From an uncultured Pseudomonadales bacterium (lineage in GTDB: Bacteria; Pseudomonadota; Gammaproteobacteria; Pseudomonadales; Azotimanducaceae), in the NCBI GenBank assembly GCA_938036875.1, contig CALHVX010000020.1, forward strand, positions 186,001-250,000: a stretch of DNA of 64,000 bases, given 5' to 3'. Position numbers and translations under genes: made by a program. Shown here in pieces: positions 9,159 to 18,003 of the stretch. Every line of letters begins with the position of its first letter. Position 1 is the stretch's first letter. The notes below the pieces were generated by a model. The model worked only from the letters and a program-made list of their open reading frames with translations. It ran no database searches and had not been told where the DNA came from.

Positions 9159-10994
9159 CTAACGGGCTGGATACAAGTCGGGCAGGGCAGCGGACTTGGG
9201 CTGAGCGGCGGGCTTAGCAAATGCCCGAGCAGCGGTGAGCACTGCATCCGCTGATGGTGCGCTGGGGTTGGCGCTTGTTGTAGCACCGCTGTACAGGGCT
9301 GCGTTGAGTTGGGCCAAGACCGGTTGGGTTGCCTCGTGTGCCTGCAGGGCGGCAATGGCCTGCTGGCTTGTGATGCTTTGCTTGGTCGTCGGTCGATTTG
9401 GTATTAGACCTTTTTTACCTAGCAAAGGCTCCGACTCAATAGTCTCTTGCAAGCAATTCTGCGCAAATTGAATAAGCCCTTGCCGCATGCTTGCGGGGCT
9501 ACCTTTGACCGCCTCTTCTAATACCTTTAGCGATTGTCGTCGACTTATTGGTTTCTCGGTTAGATTGGACGATGTCGATGTTGCTGCACCGGCTTGTGGT
9601 TTGTGGCGTCGTTGCCACAACCACCCCAGGAGCAACAAGAAACTGCAAGCGCTGACGCTCCAGATCAATATTTTTGCCCAGGGTGCTTCTGGGGCCGGGG
9701 CTACGTCTAAGGTTGGGGCTGCTACCGCTGGCGGAGTCTGAGTATCCGTTTCTTCCAAGGGTTTCGCATTGGGATCAACGGCTGGCGCTGTTCCGGTCAC
9801 GCGCACTCGTTGGGCGGGCAAGTTGGTTACTTGGACCTTTTGCTCCTTAACGTCCCACCAGGTCACGCTCACCCCAGGAATGTCAGCGTCGCCCGGGGTA
9901 GTAGGCAAAAGGCTGACGCGTTCGCTACGGCTGCCCTCGACGCTGGCTGCGGTGGTTGCATCCTTTAGCTCGGGAGGTTCAGGGTATTGCCGGAAGGCAC
10001 CGTTTGCATCGTTCTGCGAGCTGCCAGTGAGAGGAGGTATAGCGGAAGCAACGTTGCCCGTAACCCGGGCCTCAATATGTCGGGTGATGGGTTCACCAAC
10101 GTTGAAGACTGGTGGGTTTGGTGCCCATAGTTCAACGATACGTAGGTTGGTGGCCGCTAGCCATGGCTGATCAGCAGGATACTCCGCCGGAATTGGCAGC
10201 ACTTCTAAACTAACAGGCTCAGACGTCACCTGGACGCCGCTACGGCGTACACGACCATTCTTCATTAGGCGAATGCTGCTGGTGATTGATACCGTGGGGA
10301 TATCGAGCTGGCCGCTGCGTTCAGGGATGATGGCAAAACGCTGCTCCACCACGCCGTAGTTGATACCGTCACGTTGGGTTGAGTAAGCGCGTGTTTGACC
10401 CAAGGGTAGCACCACCGCATCCGCGATGTCCGGGGCGCCCGGCATCTCGCTGTACATCTGGACTCCGCCGCTGGTGCTATAAAACAAGCGACGGGTTAGC
10501 ACCGTTTCGCTTTGGACGTAAACCGGGTTGGGTTGTAACTCGGTTTCGAAGAACACCATGTCATCAATGGCTTGCTTGATGTTGGGATCTAAAGGATTTA
10601 CCTGGATTCGAATCGGTTGGCTGGTATCGCTGCCGATGGTTAGCGCTGGAATGGTGAGTTTACCGCTGCGCTTAGGCCGCAACATCAATTGCAGCTCTAC
10701 CCAAGATTCCACTTTGCCATTAATACTCCGATATTGGCTGGTGGTGTTGCTGGTGAGTATCTCAAAATCTTGATTCAACGGCGACGTGTCCGGCTTGCCA
10801 ATATCCGAAATGCCGTCGATACGTAGGGTTAGCCGCAGCGACTCCATTTCATCTAGATTTCGTGGATCAGCAAAGGCCTCGATGGCAGCGGTCACAGGAT
10901 TGCTCACACTCAAGCTGAGTATCAGCATAAAAGCCCGAAGCAGGGCTCGCCTTGGGAGAAATCGGCAATGGTGTTGGCTTAGAAGTTGGCTCAC
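9159..10994 (-). CDS. batD: BatD-like membrane protein (oxygen tolerance)
   Basis: The protein of about 611 residues has an N-terminal signal peptide (LMLILSLSVSNPVTAA region), a long beta-rich periplasmic part with immunoglobulin-like repeats, and one transmembrane helix at about 440-460 (ILIWSVSACSFLLLLGWLW) before a cytoplasmic tail. This matches BatD, the last gene of bat operons. The family is linked to aerotolerance and envelope stress, and its biochemical role is not known. GTG at 10994 overlaps the upstream gene's TGA as GTGA, so I prefer it to the TTG one codon earlier. Confidence 0.88.
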   Translation of the reverse strand: MSQLLSQHHCRFLPRRALLRAFMLILSLSVSNPVTAAIEAFADPRNLDEMESLRLTLRIDGISDIGKPDTSPLNQDFEILTSNTTSQYRSINGKVESWVELQLMLRPKRSGKLTIPALTIGSDTSQPIRIQVNPLDPNIKQAIDDMVFFETELQPNPVYVQSETVLTRRLFYSTSGGVQMYSEMPGAPDIADAVVLPLGQTRAYSTQRDGINYGVVEQRFAIIPERSGQLDIPTVSITSSIRLMKNGRVRRSGVQVTSEPVSLEVLPIPAEYPADQPWLAATNLRIVELWAPNPPVFNVGEPITRHIEARVTGNVASAIPPLTGSSQNDANGAFRQYPEPPELKDATTAASVEGSRSERVSLLPTTPGDADIPGVSVTWWDVKEQKVQVTNLPAQRVRVTGTAPAVDPNAKPLEETDTQTPPAVAAPTLDVAPAPEAPWAKILIWSVSACSFLLLLGWLWQRRHKPQAGAATSTSSNLTEKPISRRQSLKVLEEAVKGSPASMRQGLIQFAQNCLQETIESEPLLGKKGLIPNRPTTKQSITSQQAIAALQAHEATQPVLAQLNAALYSGATTSANPSAPSADAVLTAARAFAKPAAQPKSAALPDLYPAR

Positions 10995-12760
10995 CAAATT
11001 TTGTCCGTTTCACGGTTTCGATAGTCGCCTTCGCGCAGGCGCTGCTTGGTTTCGTACTGGAACTTACGCTTGAGCAAGCCGCCTGGATCATCCGGCACGC
11101 GACGCAGCCATTGCTCTAGTGCATCGGTATTTTCATCTCGGGTTTGCTGCGCCTCGGCCATTTGCTCATCGGCTTTAGATTCTTCGCCAGCGCTGGCTTC
11201 TTGCTCCTCCTGAGATTTTTGCTCAGCGTCGCTCTCGGCATCACTTTGCTCTTGTTGGTCAGACGGTTCGTCCGGTTCACCGGATTGTTGGCTATCACGC
11301 TCTTCGTCACCTTGCTCGCCGCCTTCTTCTTGCTCCTCGTTGTTCTCTTGGTCGCTAGCCTGTTGTTGCTGCTCTTGGAGTTTTTCGAGGAGCGCTTTGT
11401 TGAATTGGGCATCCGCATGGTCTGGAGCCAGGCTGAGCACTTGCTCGTAGAGGGAGATAGCTGCCGGATAGTCTCCCAGGCGAGCGATGCTGTTGGCGAG
11501 GTTGTACTTGTTGGTTGCATCAGAGCCTTGGCTGTAGTGTTCGGCCGCTTTGGGGTAATTGCCGCTGCGATAATCTGCGGTTGCCGCCCACTGAGGGTCT
11601 TCGAACAAAATGGCCGCGCTCTCTGGTTGCCCTTCGATCAGTTGTTGGTGGGCCTGTTGATCTCGGCGTTGCCACAAGTCATCCCAAACGCCGGCATTGG
11701 CCGGTGGTGGCGCGAGCAGGCCGAGGGCTAAGTAGGGCAGCAGTGCTAGTGGGCTGCAAGCGAGCAGGCCACGTCGAAACATCAGGGCTAGCAAAGGCAG
11801 GGCAACCAATATCATCCAGTAACCTCGGTCTGCCCAAGTATCGAAGCTACGTTCGCTTTCTTGTAAGTCGGCATCGCTTGGTAAAGTCGTGGCTAGCACT
11901 TGGTTGATATCCGCATCGCCAACCGCGGCAGTCTGGTAGTTGCCGTGGCTCAGGTCTGCAAGCCGAGCTAGTCGTTCGGTGTCGAGCTTGGCGATAATAA
12001 CGTCACCGTCATTGGTTTGCAGTTGGCGCCCAGGTTGATTAGCGAACTCAAGCGGGATGGGGCCACCATTGGCCGTGCCAATACCGAGAATTGAGATGGG
12101 GAAGGCTTTGAGCGCGTTTTCGCTGACATCACCCATGCGGTCAACCGAATCGGTGACCAGCAAGATGCGACCTTGGGGCATGCCTGCGTTGGCAAAGAGT
12201 TCGTGTGCGAGGGTGAGTGCGGTTCCAACGTTGCTACCTAGCACCGGCATCATGGCCGGGCTAAGTGCGCTCAATAGATTTTCGATAGTTTTGGTGTCAT
12301 CGGTTAGCGGAGCAACCGTATGCGCATCTCCGGCATAAGCCACCAGCGCGGTAAATCCTTCGCGACGCTGGCGTAAAATGTCGGTGATCTCTTGTCGTGC
12401 TCGCACTAGACGGGACGGCGGTACATCCTCGGCAAACATGGATAAAGAAAGATCCAAAATGATGACCAAGGCATCGTTTGCTTGCTCAACCGGTTGGGGT
12501 AGGCGCTCCCAGGTAGGTCCGGCCAGCCCTAACCCGCCGAAGGCAAAGGCCGCGGCAAGTGCCCAGACGGGTAAACTGGATTGTTTGCTAGGCGTGGGTT
12601 CAAGCAGGTGTGTTAGCAATTCTGGGTCAACCCGGCCTTGCCAGTGACTGCGGCTTGCCCGCCGTTTTGCCCAAGCAATAGTTAAGGCAATTGCCGGCAG
12701 GGTAGCTAGTAGCCACCAAGGGCGCAGCCAGTGGAAGTTGCTCATGATGGCGTCAAGCAT
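10991..12760 (-). CDS. BatB/BatC fusion: von Willebrand A domain plus TPR
   Basis: The 589-residue protein has two N-terminal membrane helices, a vWA domain with the MIDAS-type DLSLS motif, a third membrane helix at about residue 300, then TPR repeats that normally form the separate BatC protein. A long acidic, Gln/Glu/Ser-rich linker follows, then a conserved ending with WLRRVPDDPGGLLKRKFQ. ATG at 12760 is chosen because it overlaps the batA stop by 8 bases; the longer frame would overlap much further. The acidic linker produces long antisense open frames that are not genes. Confidence 0.9.
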   Translation of the reverse strand: MLDAIMSNFHWLRPWWLLATLPAIALTIAWAKRRASRSHWQGRVDPELLTHLLEPTPSKQSSLPVWALAAAFAFGGLGLAGPTWERLPQPVEQANDALVIILDLSLSMFAEDVPPSRLVRARQEITDILRQRREGFTALVAYAGDAHTVAPLTDDTKTIENLLSALSPAMMPVLGSNVGTALTLAHELFANAGMPQGRILLVTDSVDRMGDVSENALKAFPISILGIGTANGGPIPLEFANQPGRQLQTNDGDVIIAKLDTERLARLADLSHGNYQTAAVGDADINQVLATTLPSDADLQESERSFDTWADRGYWMILVALPLLALMFRRGLLACSPLALLPYLALGLLAPPPANAGVWDDLWQRRDQQAHQQLIEGQPESAAILFEDPQWAATADYRSGNYPKAAEHYSQGSDATNKYNLANSIARLGDYPAAISLYEQVLSLAPDHADAQFNKALLEKLQEQQQQASDQENNEEQEEGGEQGDEERDSQQSGEPDEPSDQQEQSDAESDAEQKSQEEQEASAGEESKADEQMAEAQQTRDENTDALEQWLRRVPDDPGGLLKRKFQYETKQRLREGDYRNRETDKIW

Positions 12761-13781
12761 GACTCGGCCTTGCCGCGCGTGTTTGCCACCATTGCAAGGC
12801 AATGGCGCTGATCAGTAGCAACCAGCCCAGTGCTAGTGGCCAATGGAACAGGGAAGTAATGGGTCGATACACCTCAGCATCCTGTTCTGCGGGTTCCAGT
12901 TGGTCGATAATCGCGTAGATTTCCTGGAGCTTTTCTGTGTTGCGTGCACGATAAAATTGCCCGTTTGTGAGCTTGGCAATTTGCTCCAGCGTCTCTACAT
13001 CCAGCTCGGCTGAGGGGTTCACGATGCGTGAGCCCAAAGAGCCAAATAGCCCCGGCATCTTAAGTTGCATCTCGTCTGCACCAACACCAATAGTATAAAT
13101 TTTGATGTCTTCACTCGCCGCAAGTTCCGATGCCTTAATCGGCGCTACCTCGCCGACATTATTGGCGCCATCGGTGAGCAATATCAGGACTCGGTCACCG
13201 CCTGCTGGTCGTTGCCTTAGGCGTTTAACCGCAAGGCCTATGGCATCACCGATGGCGGTTTTACCACCCGCTATACCCACGGGTGCCTCTGCTAGCAATT
13301 TGCTTACGCTGTTTAGGTCGAACGTGAGCGGTGCCTGCAGGTAAGCGTTGGTACCAAAGAGGATCAGGCCAACCCGGTCGCCTTGGCGCGACGCCAAAAA
13401 GTTGTTTACCACGCTTTTGACGACTAACAGGCGATTCACCAATTGATCCTGGAGCTGCATATCTTCAGTACTCATAGAGCCTGAGATATCTACGGCCAGC
13501 ATGAGGTCACGCCCGCTGGTGGGTAGGCTTACTGGGTCGCCGGTCCATTGTGGGCGTGCGCTGGCGGTGACGAGGCACAACCAGGCGAGGCTCAATAGGA
13601 TCAAAACCGTAGACCAACGTCTTGGGATTTTTTTTTGGCTAGACTTGGTAGCCAAGGTGAAGCGATGCAGGTCGGGCACAGTGAGTGCGTTGTCTTGTTG
13701 GTCAAGCGGCGTCATGAATAACCGGACCAGCAAAGGTATGGGGAGCAGCACAAATAACCAAGGCCATTGCCATTCGATCAT
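12753..13781 (-). CDS. batA: BatA-like von Willebrand A domain membrane protein
   Basis: The 342-residue protein has two N-terminal transmembrane helices, a vWA domain with MIDAS motif DISGSMSTED (about residue 92-101) and TDGANNVGE, and a C-terminal transmembrane helix (WPLALGWLLLISAIALQWW). This is the standard BatA layout. It likely forms a membrane complex with BatB and is driven by the MoxR ATPase encoded upstream. Its ATG overlaps the DUF4381 stop as ATGA. Confidence 0.92.
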   Translation of the reverse strand: MIEWQWPWLFVLLPIPLLVRLFMTPLDQQDNALTVPDLHRFTLATKSSQKKIPRRWSTVLILLSLAWLCLVTASARPQWTGDPVSLPTSGRDLMLAVDISGSMSTEDMQLQDQLVNRLLVVKSVVNNFLASRQGDRVGLILFGTNAYLQAPLTFDLNSVSKLLAEAPVGIAGGKTAIGDAIGLAVKRLRQRPAGGDRVLILLTDGANNVGEVAPIKASELAASEDIKIYTIGVGADEMQLKMPGLFGSLGSRIVNPSAELDVETLEQIAKLTNGQFYRARNTEKLQEIYAIIDQLEPAEQDAEVYRPITSLFHWPLALGWLLLISAIALQWWQTRAARPSHA

Positions 13782-14254
13782 GGGGTTAGCCCCCCAATAA
13801 AGCGGCGAATCAATGGGTCAAAAGCCGCTTCATCAATCGCAACTTGTGGGGCAAAGCGAAGGTTACCTAACACTTGGCCTGGGCCTTCGGTGAATTCTGT
13901 GGTGCCGGCTATGCTGTCAAGCAGTTCCAACCAGTGTTCGTCGTTTGCGCTACCGGCATCGGGTTGTGTTTGGGTATGGATGAGCAAACGTTTCAATAGC
14001 TCGTTGGTGCCATGTATGTAGCCCGTGGCGTTGAGCTCGCCGTCTACATAGCTTGTGTGTAACTTGCGATATAGAGCAGAGGCTTGCCGTATTGGTGCTC
14101 GCTGCTGTTGGCGGTGCTGCCATTGGCGGTAGAGCCAAAACGCCAAGCCCAAGCAAAGCCCCGCCAGCAGCCACCAGCCAGGCGCGGGAGGCCACCAAGT
14201 TGGCTCTGGGGGCACGTGAATATCGCGCAATTGTTGTAGTGGATCAGCTTGCAT
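13778..14254 (-). CDS. DUF4381 family membrane protein
   Basis: This 158-residue protein starts with a short soluble stretch, QLRDIHVPPEPTWWPPAPGW, typical of DUF4381. One transmembrane helix follows (residues about 26-44), then a cytoplasmic domain. Such genes sit between DUF58 and batA in many moxR operons, as here, but the role is unknown. It begins on the base next to the DUF58 stop and overlaps batA by 4 bases. Confidence 0.85.
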   Translation of the reverse strand: MQADPLQQLRDIHVPPEPTWWPPAPGWWLLAGLCLGLAFWLYRQWQHRQQQRAPIRQASALYRKLHTSYVDGELNATGYIHGTNELLKRLLIHTQTQPDAGSANDEHWLELLDSIAGTTEFTEGPGQVLGNLRFAPQVAIDEAAFDPLIRRFIGGLTP

Positions 14255-15205
14255 CTATAACCAAGCTTGCGTTTGCAGGTCAGGGTTGTTGGTCGCCAAG
14301 GTGGCGTATCGAATACCGTTGCTGGTTAGCGCTTGTTTTAACTCGTCGCCCCAGCTGTCAAAGCGCTGTTGGTATTGGGTGCGTAGCTGTGCATTGCTGG
14401 CGTCAAATCGTTGCTGCTCGCTACCATCGGTGACCGTATAAAAATCATCTTGCGGTAGCTCACGTTCCAACGGATCGTAAATGCGCAGGGCCGTTACATC
14501 GTTGCGTTGTGCCAGGCTGCGCAAGCTATCTTGCCAAAAATCCGCAGAGGGTAAGAAGTCACTGATTATGTAGATTCGGTAGTTGCTGCGCACATTACGC
14601 CTAACACTTTTGAGCTGTGCCGCGAGTTGATCCACATTTGGGCGGTAGCAGCTCCGGTTCAGTGCTGCATTGCTGGTTGCTACGGCGCTCATGAATCGAG
14701 CAACGGCTGTGGCCGAGTGTTTGGGTGGATGCAGCGAACCGGTTCCAAGGTTCATCACAAAGCCGCCCACGCGATCGTTTTGCGCCAGCGCATTCCATGC
14801 AGCAATGGCGCTGGCCTGGGCTGCCGCAACAGACTTCAGGCGTACTTGGCTGCCAAAGAACATGGTGTGGGTTTGGTCAACGATAACAAGGGTTGGGCGT
14901 TCTTTCTCTTCGCGAAACACTTTTGTGTGCGGTGCATTTTTACGTGCAGTCACACGCCAATCAATGGTACGAATATCGTCGCCAGGCTGATAGCTACGAA
15001 CCTCAGCAAAATCTACCCCGCGCCCGCGAAGCTTAGAGAGCCGCGTGCCGTTTTGATTGGCGTTAGCCTGATGTCGCCGCAGCTTGCTGGCCATATTGCT
15101 AAACCTAAGGCGCAGCAGATCAGCGATATCAACGTATGCACCCGTTAGCAACGCTCCGCTAACGAGCGTGTCAGGTGTTTGAGGTTCCAACTCGGTCTTG
15201 GGCAT
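14255..15205 (-). CDS. DUF58 domain protein (vWA-like, MoxR partner)
   Basis: The 316-residue protein contains the DUF58 core with FAEVRSYQPGDDIRTIDWRVTARK (split over residues about 68-91) followed by a vWA-like fold with VIVDQTHTMFFG. It lacks the N-terminal membrane helices of long DUF58 proteins, so it is the short soluble form usual in proteobacterial bat operons. Its ATG shares one base with the moxR TAA stop (15205), a sign of coupled translation. Confidence 0.9.
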   Translation of the reverse strand: MPKTELEPQTPDTLVSGALLTGAYVDIADLLRLRFSNMASKLRRHQANANQNGTRLSKLRGRGVDFAEVRSYQPGDDIRTIDWRVTARKNAPHTKVFREEKERPTLVIVDQTHTMFFGSQVRLKSVAAAQASAIAAWNALAQNDRVGGFVMNLGTGSLHPPKHSATAVARFMSAVATSNAALNRSCYRPNVDQLAAQLKSVRRNVRSNYRIYIISDFLPSADFWQDSLRSLAQRNDVTALRIYDPLERELPQDDFYTVTDGSEQQRFDASNAQLRTQYQQRFDSWGDELKQALTSNGIRYATLATNNPDLQTQAWL

Positions 15206-16176
15206 TAAGGCGTAGCGACTTGGTTAAGTAACGCTTGCACGGCTTGGTCACTGGTAAAACCTTGTGCTTGGGCTTCAAAGCTCAAGATGAGTCGGTGTCG
15301 TAATACATCTAGCGCAACGTTTTGCACATCGTCCGGTGTTACAAAGTCGCGGTTCCCGATCCAAGCTAGTGCGCGTGCACATAAATCTAGCGCGATGGTA
15401 CCGCGAGGGCTGGCGCCAAAATCCAGTTGGTCCGCCAGGCTGCCACTAGGTGATCTAGACGCCATCACCAACTCGACTATGTAGCGCTCAACGGGGTCTG
15501 CCATATGCACGTTGAGCAAATCTTGGCGCGCGGCAAAAATGTCTTGTTGGGTTAAACGCACCGGCGGTTGCTCTGGCTTGCTAGCTTCAGTAACGCCAGC
15601 GCCAGCTTCAGCGCGCACTAGGTTCAAAATGGACAACTCCGCATCACGATCAGGGTAGCCAACGTTCACTTGCATCAAAAAGCGGTCGAGCTGTGCTTCT
15701 GGTAGCGGGTAGGTGCCTTCTTGCTCGATTGGGTTCTGGGTGGCCATGACCATAAACAGGTTGGGTAGCGCATAGGTCTGGCTACCTATACTTATTTGAC
15801 CCTCAGCCATGGCTTCAAGCAATGCCGATTGCACCTTGGCCGGCGCTCTGTTGACTTCGTCCGCTAGCAGCAGGTTGTGAAAGACGGGCCCTTGTTGGAA
15901 CTTGAACGAGCCGTCCTCGGGGCGGTAGATTTCGGTGCCGGTGATGTCGCTGGGCAGCAAGTCTGGGGTGAACTGGATCCGGTGAAAGTCGCCCTCAACC
16001 GCGCTGGCAAGCTCCTTGATGGCGCGGGTTTTGGCGAGCCCCGGTGCCCCCTCAACTAACAGGTGGCCCCCGCAGAGCAGGGCCATCAGCATTCGCTCCA
16101 GCAGTCGCTCCTGGCCAATGATCCGTTTGCTAAGCCATTGGTTGACATCCAAAACTAGAGATTTGCTGCTGTGCAT
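15205..16176 (-). CDS. moxR: MoxR-family AAA+ ATPase
   Basis: MoxR ATPases act as chaperone-like motors for vWA proteins. The 323-residue protein has Walker A EGAPGLAKT, Walker B LLLADEVNRAP, sensor ATQNP and the arginine-rich AAA lid. ATG at 16176 (MHSSKSLVLDV) is preferred over the ATG 20 codons upstream, since MoxR proteins normally start shortly before the NQWLSKRIIGQ helix. It is the promoter-proximal gene of the six-gene bat operon. The promoter would lie between 16177 and 16358, and I saw no clear operator there. Confidence 0.93.
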   Translation of the reverse strand: MHSSKSLVLDVNQWLSKRIIGQERLLERMLMALLCGGHLLVEGAPGLAKTRAIKELASAVEGDFHRIQFTPDLLPSDITGTEIYRPEDGSFKFQQGPVFHNLLLADEVNRAPAKVQSALLEAMAEGQISIGSQTYALPNLFMVMATQNPIEQEGTYPLPEAQLDRFLMQVNVGYPDRDAELSILNLVRAEAGAGVTEASKPEQPPVRLTQQDIFAARQDLLNVHMADPVERYIVELVMASRSPSGSLADQLDFGASPRGTIALDLCARALAWIGNRDFVTPDDVQNVALDVLRHRLILSFEAQAQGFTSDQAVQALLNQVATP

Positions 16177-16358
16177 GAGTGGGTCCGACTCGTTGGTTAA
16201 GCGGCTTATTGTAACGGCGGTTCGTCGTTCGTCCACCGGCGTCTATACTTGATTGGTGGGTTCGCCGTTTTACAGCTCAAGTTAGCACCAAAAAGCTGCT
16301 GTATTTGTGGTGTTTGCGGCGTTGATTGAGCGTGTTTCACAGGTAATGGATAGAAGCG

Positions 16359-16607
16359 ATGTCCAGGATTGTTGTAGATCTAGCCATTTCGGGGCCTGAG
16401 ATGCTTCGTTACTACCGTGGGCAGGGTCAAGCGGTGGTCGCTACTGCTCGAGACGGTCGTACCATCCGCTTTCCTGCTCGTTGGTTGCGCCCGCATGTGG
16501 GCCGAGATGGGGTTCATGGAACCTTTGTCTTGGAGGTTGACGCTCAGCATCGATTGCGTCGTTTTTTGCGTGCTGCCGACCCGGCGGCATCCAAATCACG
16601 CGCGTAA
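16359..16607 (+). CDS. DUF2835 family small protein
   Basis: This 82-residue protein matches the DUF2835 pattern: an N-terminal LLRYYRG-like segment (here MLRYYRGQGQ), RDGRTIRFPARWLRPHV, then DGVHGTF. Function is unknown. It lies 89 bases upstream of pyrD on the same strand, a pairing I also recall from Pseudomonas. It is basic and has no signal or membrane segment. The ATG is 12 bases after a weak GGTAATGGA-like site. Confidence 0.75.
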   Translation: MSRIVVDLAISGPEMLRYYRGQGQAVVATARDGRTIRFPARWLRPHVGRDGVHGTFVLEVDAQHRLRRFLRAADPAASKSRA

Positions 16608-16696
16608 CGCGGAGCAAACCTCTCGAATCGACGAAGATTAGGCGCTTGCCTCAGTTGTTGCTGGTTCGCATTGCCTACGGCGTTTAAACTGCGCGC

Positions 16697-17698
16697 GTGT
16701 ATAACCTAGCCAAACCTTTGATGTTTGCGATGCCCCCAGAGATGGCCCATGAGGTCAGCATGACGGGTCTTGCCGCCTACGGCCATCTGCCGTTCCCGAT
16801 TCGACCGGTTCCAGGTCGAGCCCAACAGCTCTTTGGTTTGCGCTTCGCAAATCCGGTAGGACTGGCTGCGGGGTTGGATAAAGATGCATTGGCTGTCACC
16901 GGCTTAGCGCGGCTGGGTTTTGGGTTTGTGGAGGTGGGTACCGTGACGCCTCAGCCTCAACCAGGCAATCCAACACCTCGGTTGTTTCGCTTGGTTAAAG
17001 ATGGTGCGTTGATCAATCGTATGGGATTTAACAATCAAGGCTTGGCCGCCATGGTGCCCCGGTTGCAGCGCATACGCGAACAAGACAAGTTGGTGGATAC
17101 CCGTCTGGGTGTAAACATCGGTAAGAACAAAGTGACCGAGTTGTCTGCAGCCAAAGACGATTATCTGCAGTGTTTTCGGGCGGTCGCTCCATTTGCCGAC
17201 TACATTACGGTGAACCTTTCCTCACCGAATACGCCAGGACTGCGTAGCTTGCAAAGTCCCGAAGCGCTGCGCGAATTGCTTGATCCGCTCAAAGAGTTGC
17301 AGCAGTCGAACGCTCAAATGAATGTGCCAATACTGGTGAAAATTGCGCCAGACCTAACCGGGCCGGACATCGGTTTGGTCGCGCAAACCTTAGTGGCGCT
17401 AGAAATTGATGGCGTGATCGCCACTAACACCACAATTTCTAGACCTGATCTTCATAGCGTGCACCGAGATGAGGTGGGTGGTCTTAGCGGAGAGCCGTTA
17501 ACCCAGCTGTCTAGGCAGGTGGTCGCTCAGCTACATGAAGAGCTAGCGGGGCGAATGCCCATTGTTGGTGTCGGCGGCGTAAGCGGGGTAGATGATGGCG
17601 CCGCTCTGGTCGCGGCGGGAGCCAGTTTAGTGCAGGTCTATACCGGTTTTATCTATCAAGGGCCGGGGTTGGTGAGGGCTTTGGCGCGTAAGCTCTAG
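16697..17698 (+). CDS. pyrD: Dihydroorotate dehydrogenase (quinone), class 2
   Basis: PyrD oxidises dihydroorotate to orotate in pyrimidine synthesis and passes electrons to quinone at the inner membrane. At 333 residues it is close to E. coli PyrD (336). It has the N-terminal amphipathic helices of class 2 enzymes, the FMN-binding VGLAAGLDKDA segment, the catalytic-serine segment NLSSPNTPGLR, and a late VGVGGVSG phosphate-binding loop. Translation starts at a GTG at 16697. It is followed by 305 bases without a gene, which hold the amtB regulatory sites. Confidence 0.96.
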   Translation: MYNLAKPLMFAMPPEMAHEVSMTGLAAYGHLPFPIRPVPGRAQQLFGLRFANPVGLAAGLDKDALAVTGLARLGFGFVEVGTVTPQPQPGNPTPRLFRLVKDGALINRMGFNNQGLAAMVPRLQRIREQDKLVDTRLGVNIGKNKVTELSAAKDDYLQCFRAVAPFADYITVNLSSPNTPGLRSLQSPEALRELLDPLKELQQSNAQMNVPILVKIAPDLTGPDIGLVAQTLVALEIDGVIATNTTISRPDLHSVHRDEVGGLSGEPLTQLSRQVVAQLHEELAGRMPIVGVGGVSGVDDGAALVAAGASLVQVYTGFIYQGPGLVRALARKL

Positions 17699-17807
17699 CC
17701 CAACCCCTGGGCGCAGAGGTGTGCCTGCCTCCTAGTACCACCAATGTGCCGCCAATTCGTAAGCAAACTTCCTCGACCTCAAGACAAGCGCACGGCATAC
17801 TTAGTCG

Positions 17808-17824
17808 CGCACCTACTTGGTGCA
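17808..17824 (+). promoter_or_regulatory. NtrC-type binding site 1 upstream of amtB
   Basis: The sequence CGCACC-TACTT-GGTGCA differs by one base from the NtrC consensus TGCACC-N5-GGTGCA. It lies 180 bases before the amtB start, a normal enhancer distance. The stretch 17699-18003 holds no convincing gene. Confidence 0.75.
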
Positions 17825-17856
17825 CAAGGGGAGCGACAACTCAGTGCTGTTAGTTT

Positions 17857-17873
17857 TGCACCAAAATGGTGCG
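17857..17873 (+). promoter_or_regulatory. NtrC-type binding site 2 upstream of amtB
   Basis: The sequence TGCACC-AAAAT-GGTGCG differs by one base from the NtrC consensus. Its centre is 49 bases from that of site 1, giving a paired enhancer 131-196 bases before the amtB ATG. I did not find a good sigma-54 GG-N10-GC promoter between here and the gene; the nearest GC near 17935 has a poor -24 box. Confidence 0.75.
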
Positions 17874-18003
17874 TTGCCAACGGCGGGTTCAATGTTGGGA
17901 TAAGAGTAGAAAGACAATTTAGAGACTACGGGTTGCAACAACCCCGTCGTATCTAGCAAAAAGAGCATTTAACAAAGAGCATCTAAGGGAGAGGGAAAAG
18001 GCC

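Noticed and set aside
11144-11731. 195-residue plus-strand frame inside the bat operon
   Set aside because: It is the antisense of the acidic Gln/Glu-rich linker of BatB/BatC; its Leu-rich content comes from that low complexity.
17918-17940. Possible sigma-54 promoter before amtB
   Set aside because: The TTGCA around 17934 would need GG ten bases upstream of its GC; only AG is present and other -24 bases fail.
17744-17956. 70-residue plus-strand open frame between pyrD and amtB
   Set aside because: It covers both NtrC-type sites and has no ribosome binding site or family-like composition, so it is most likely noncoding.
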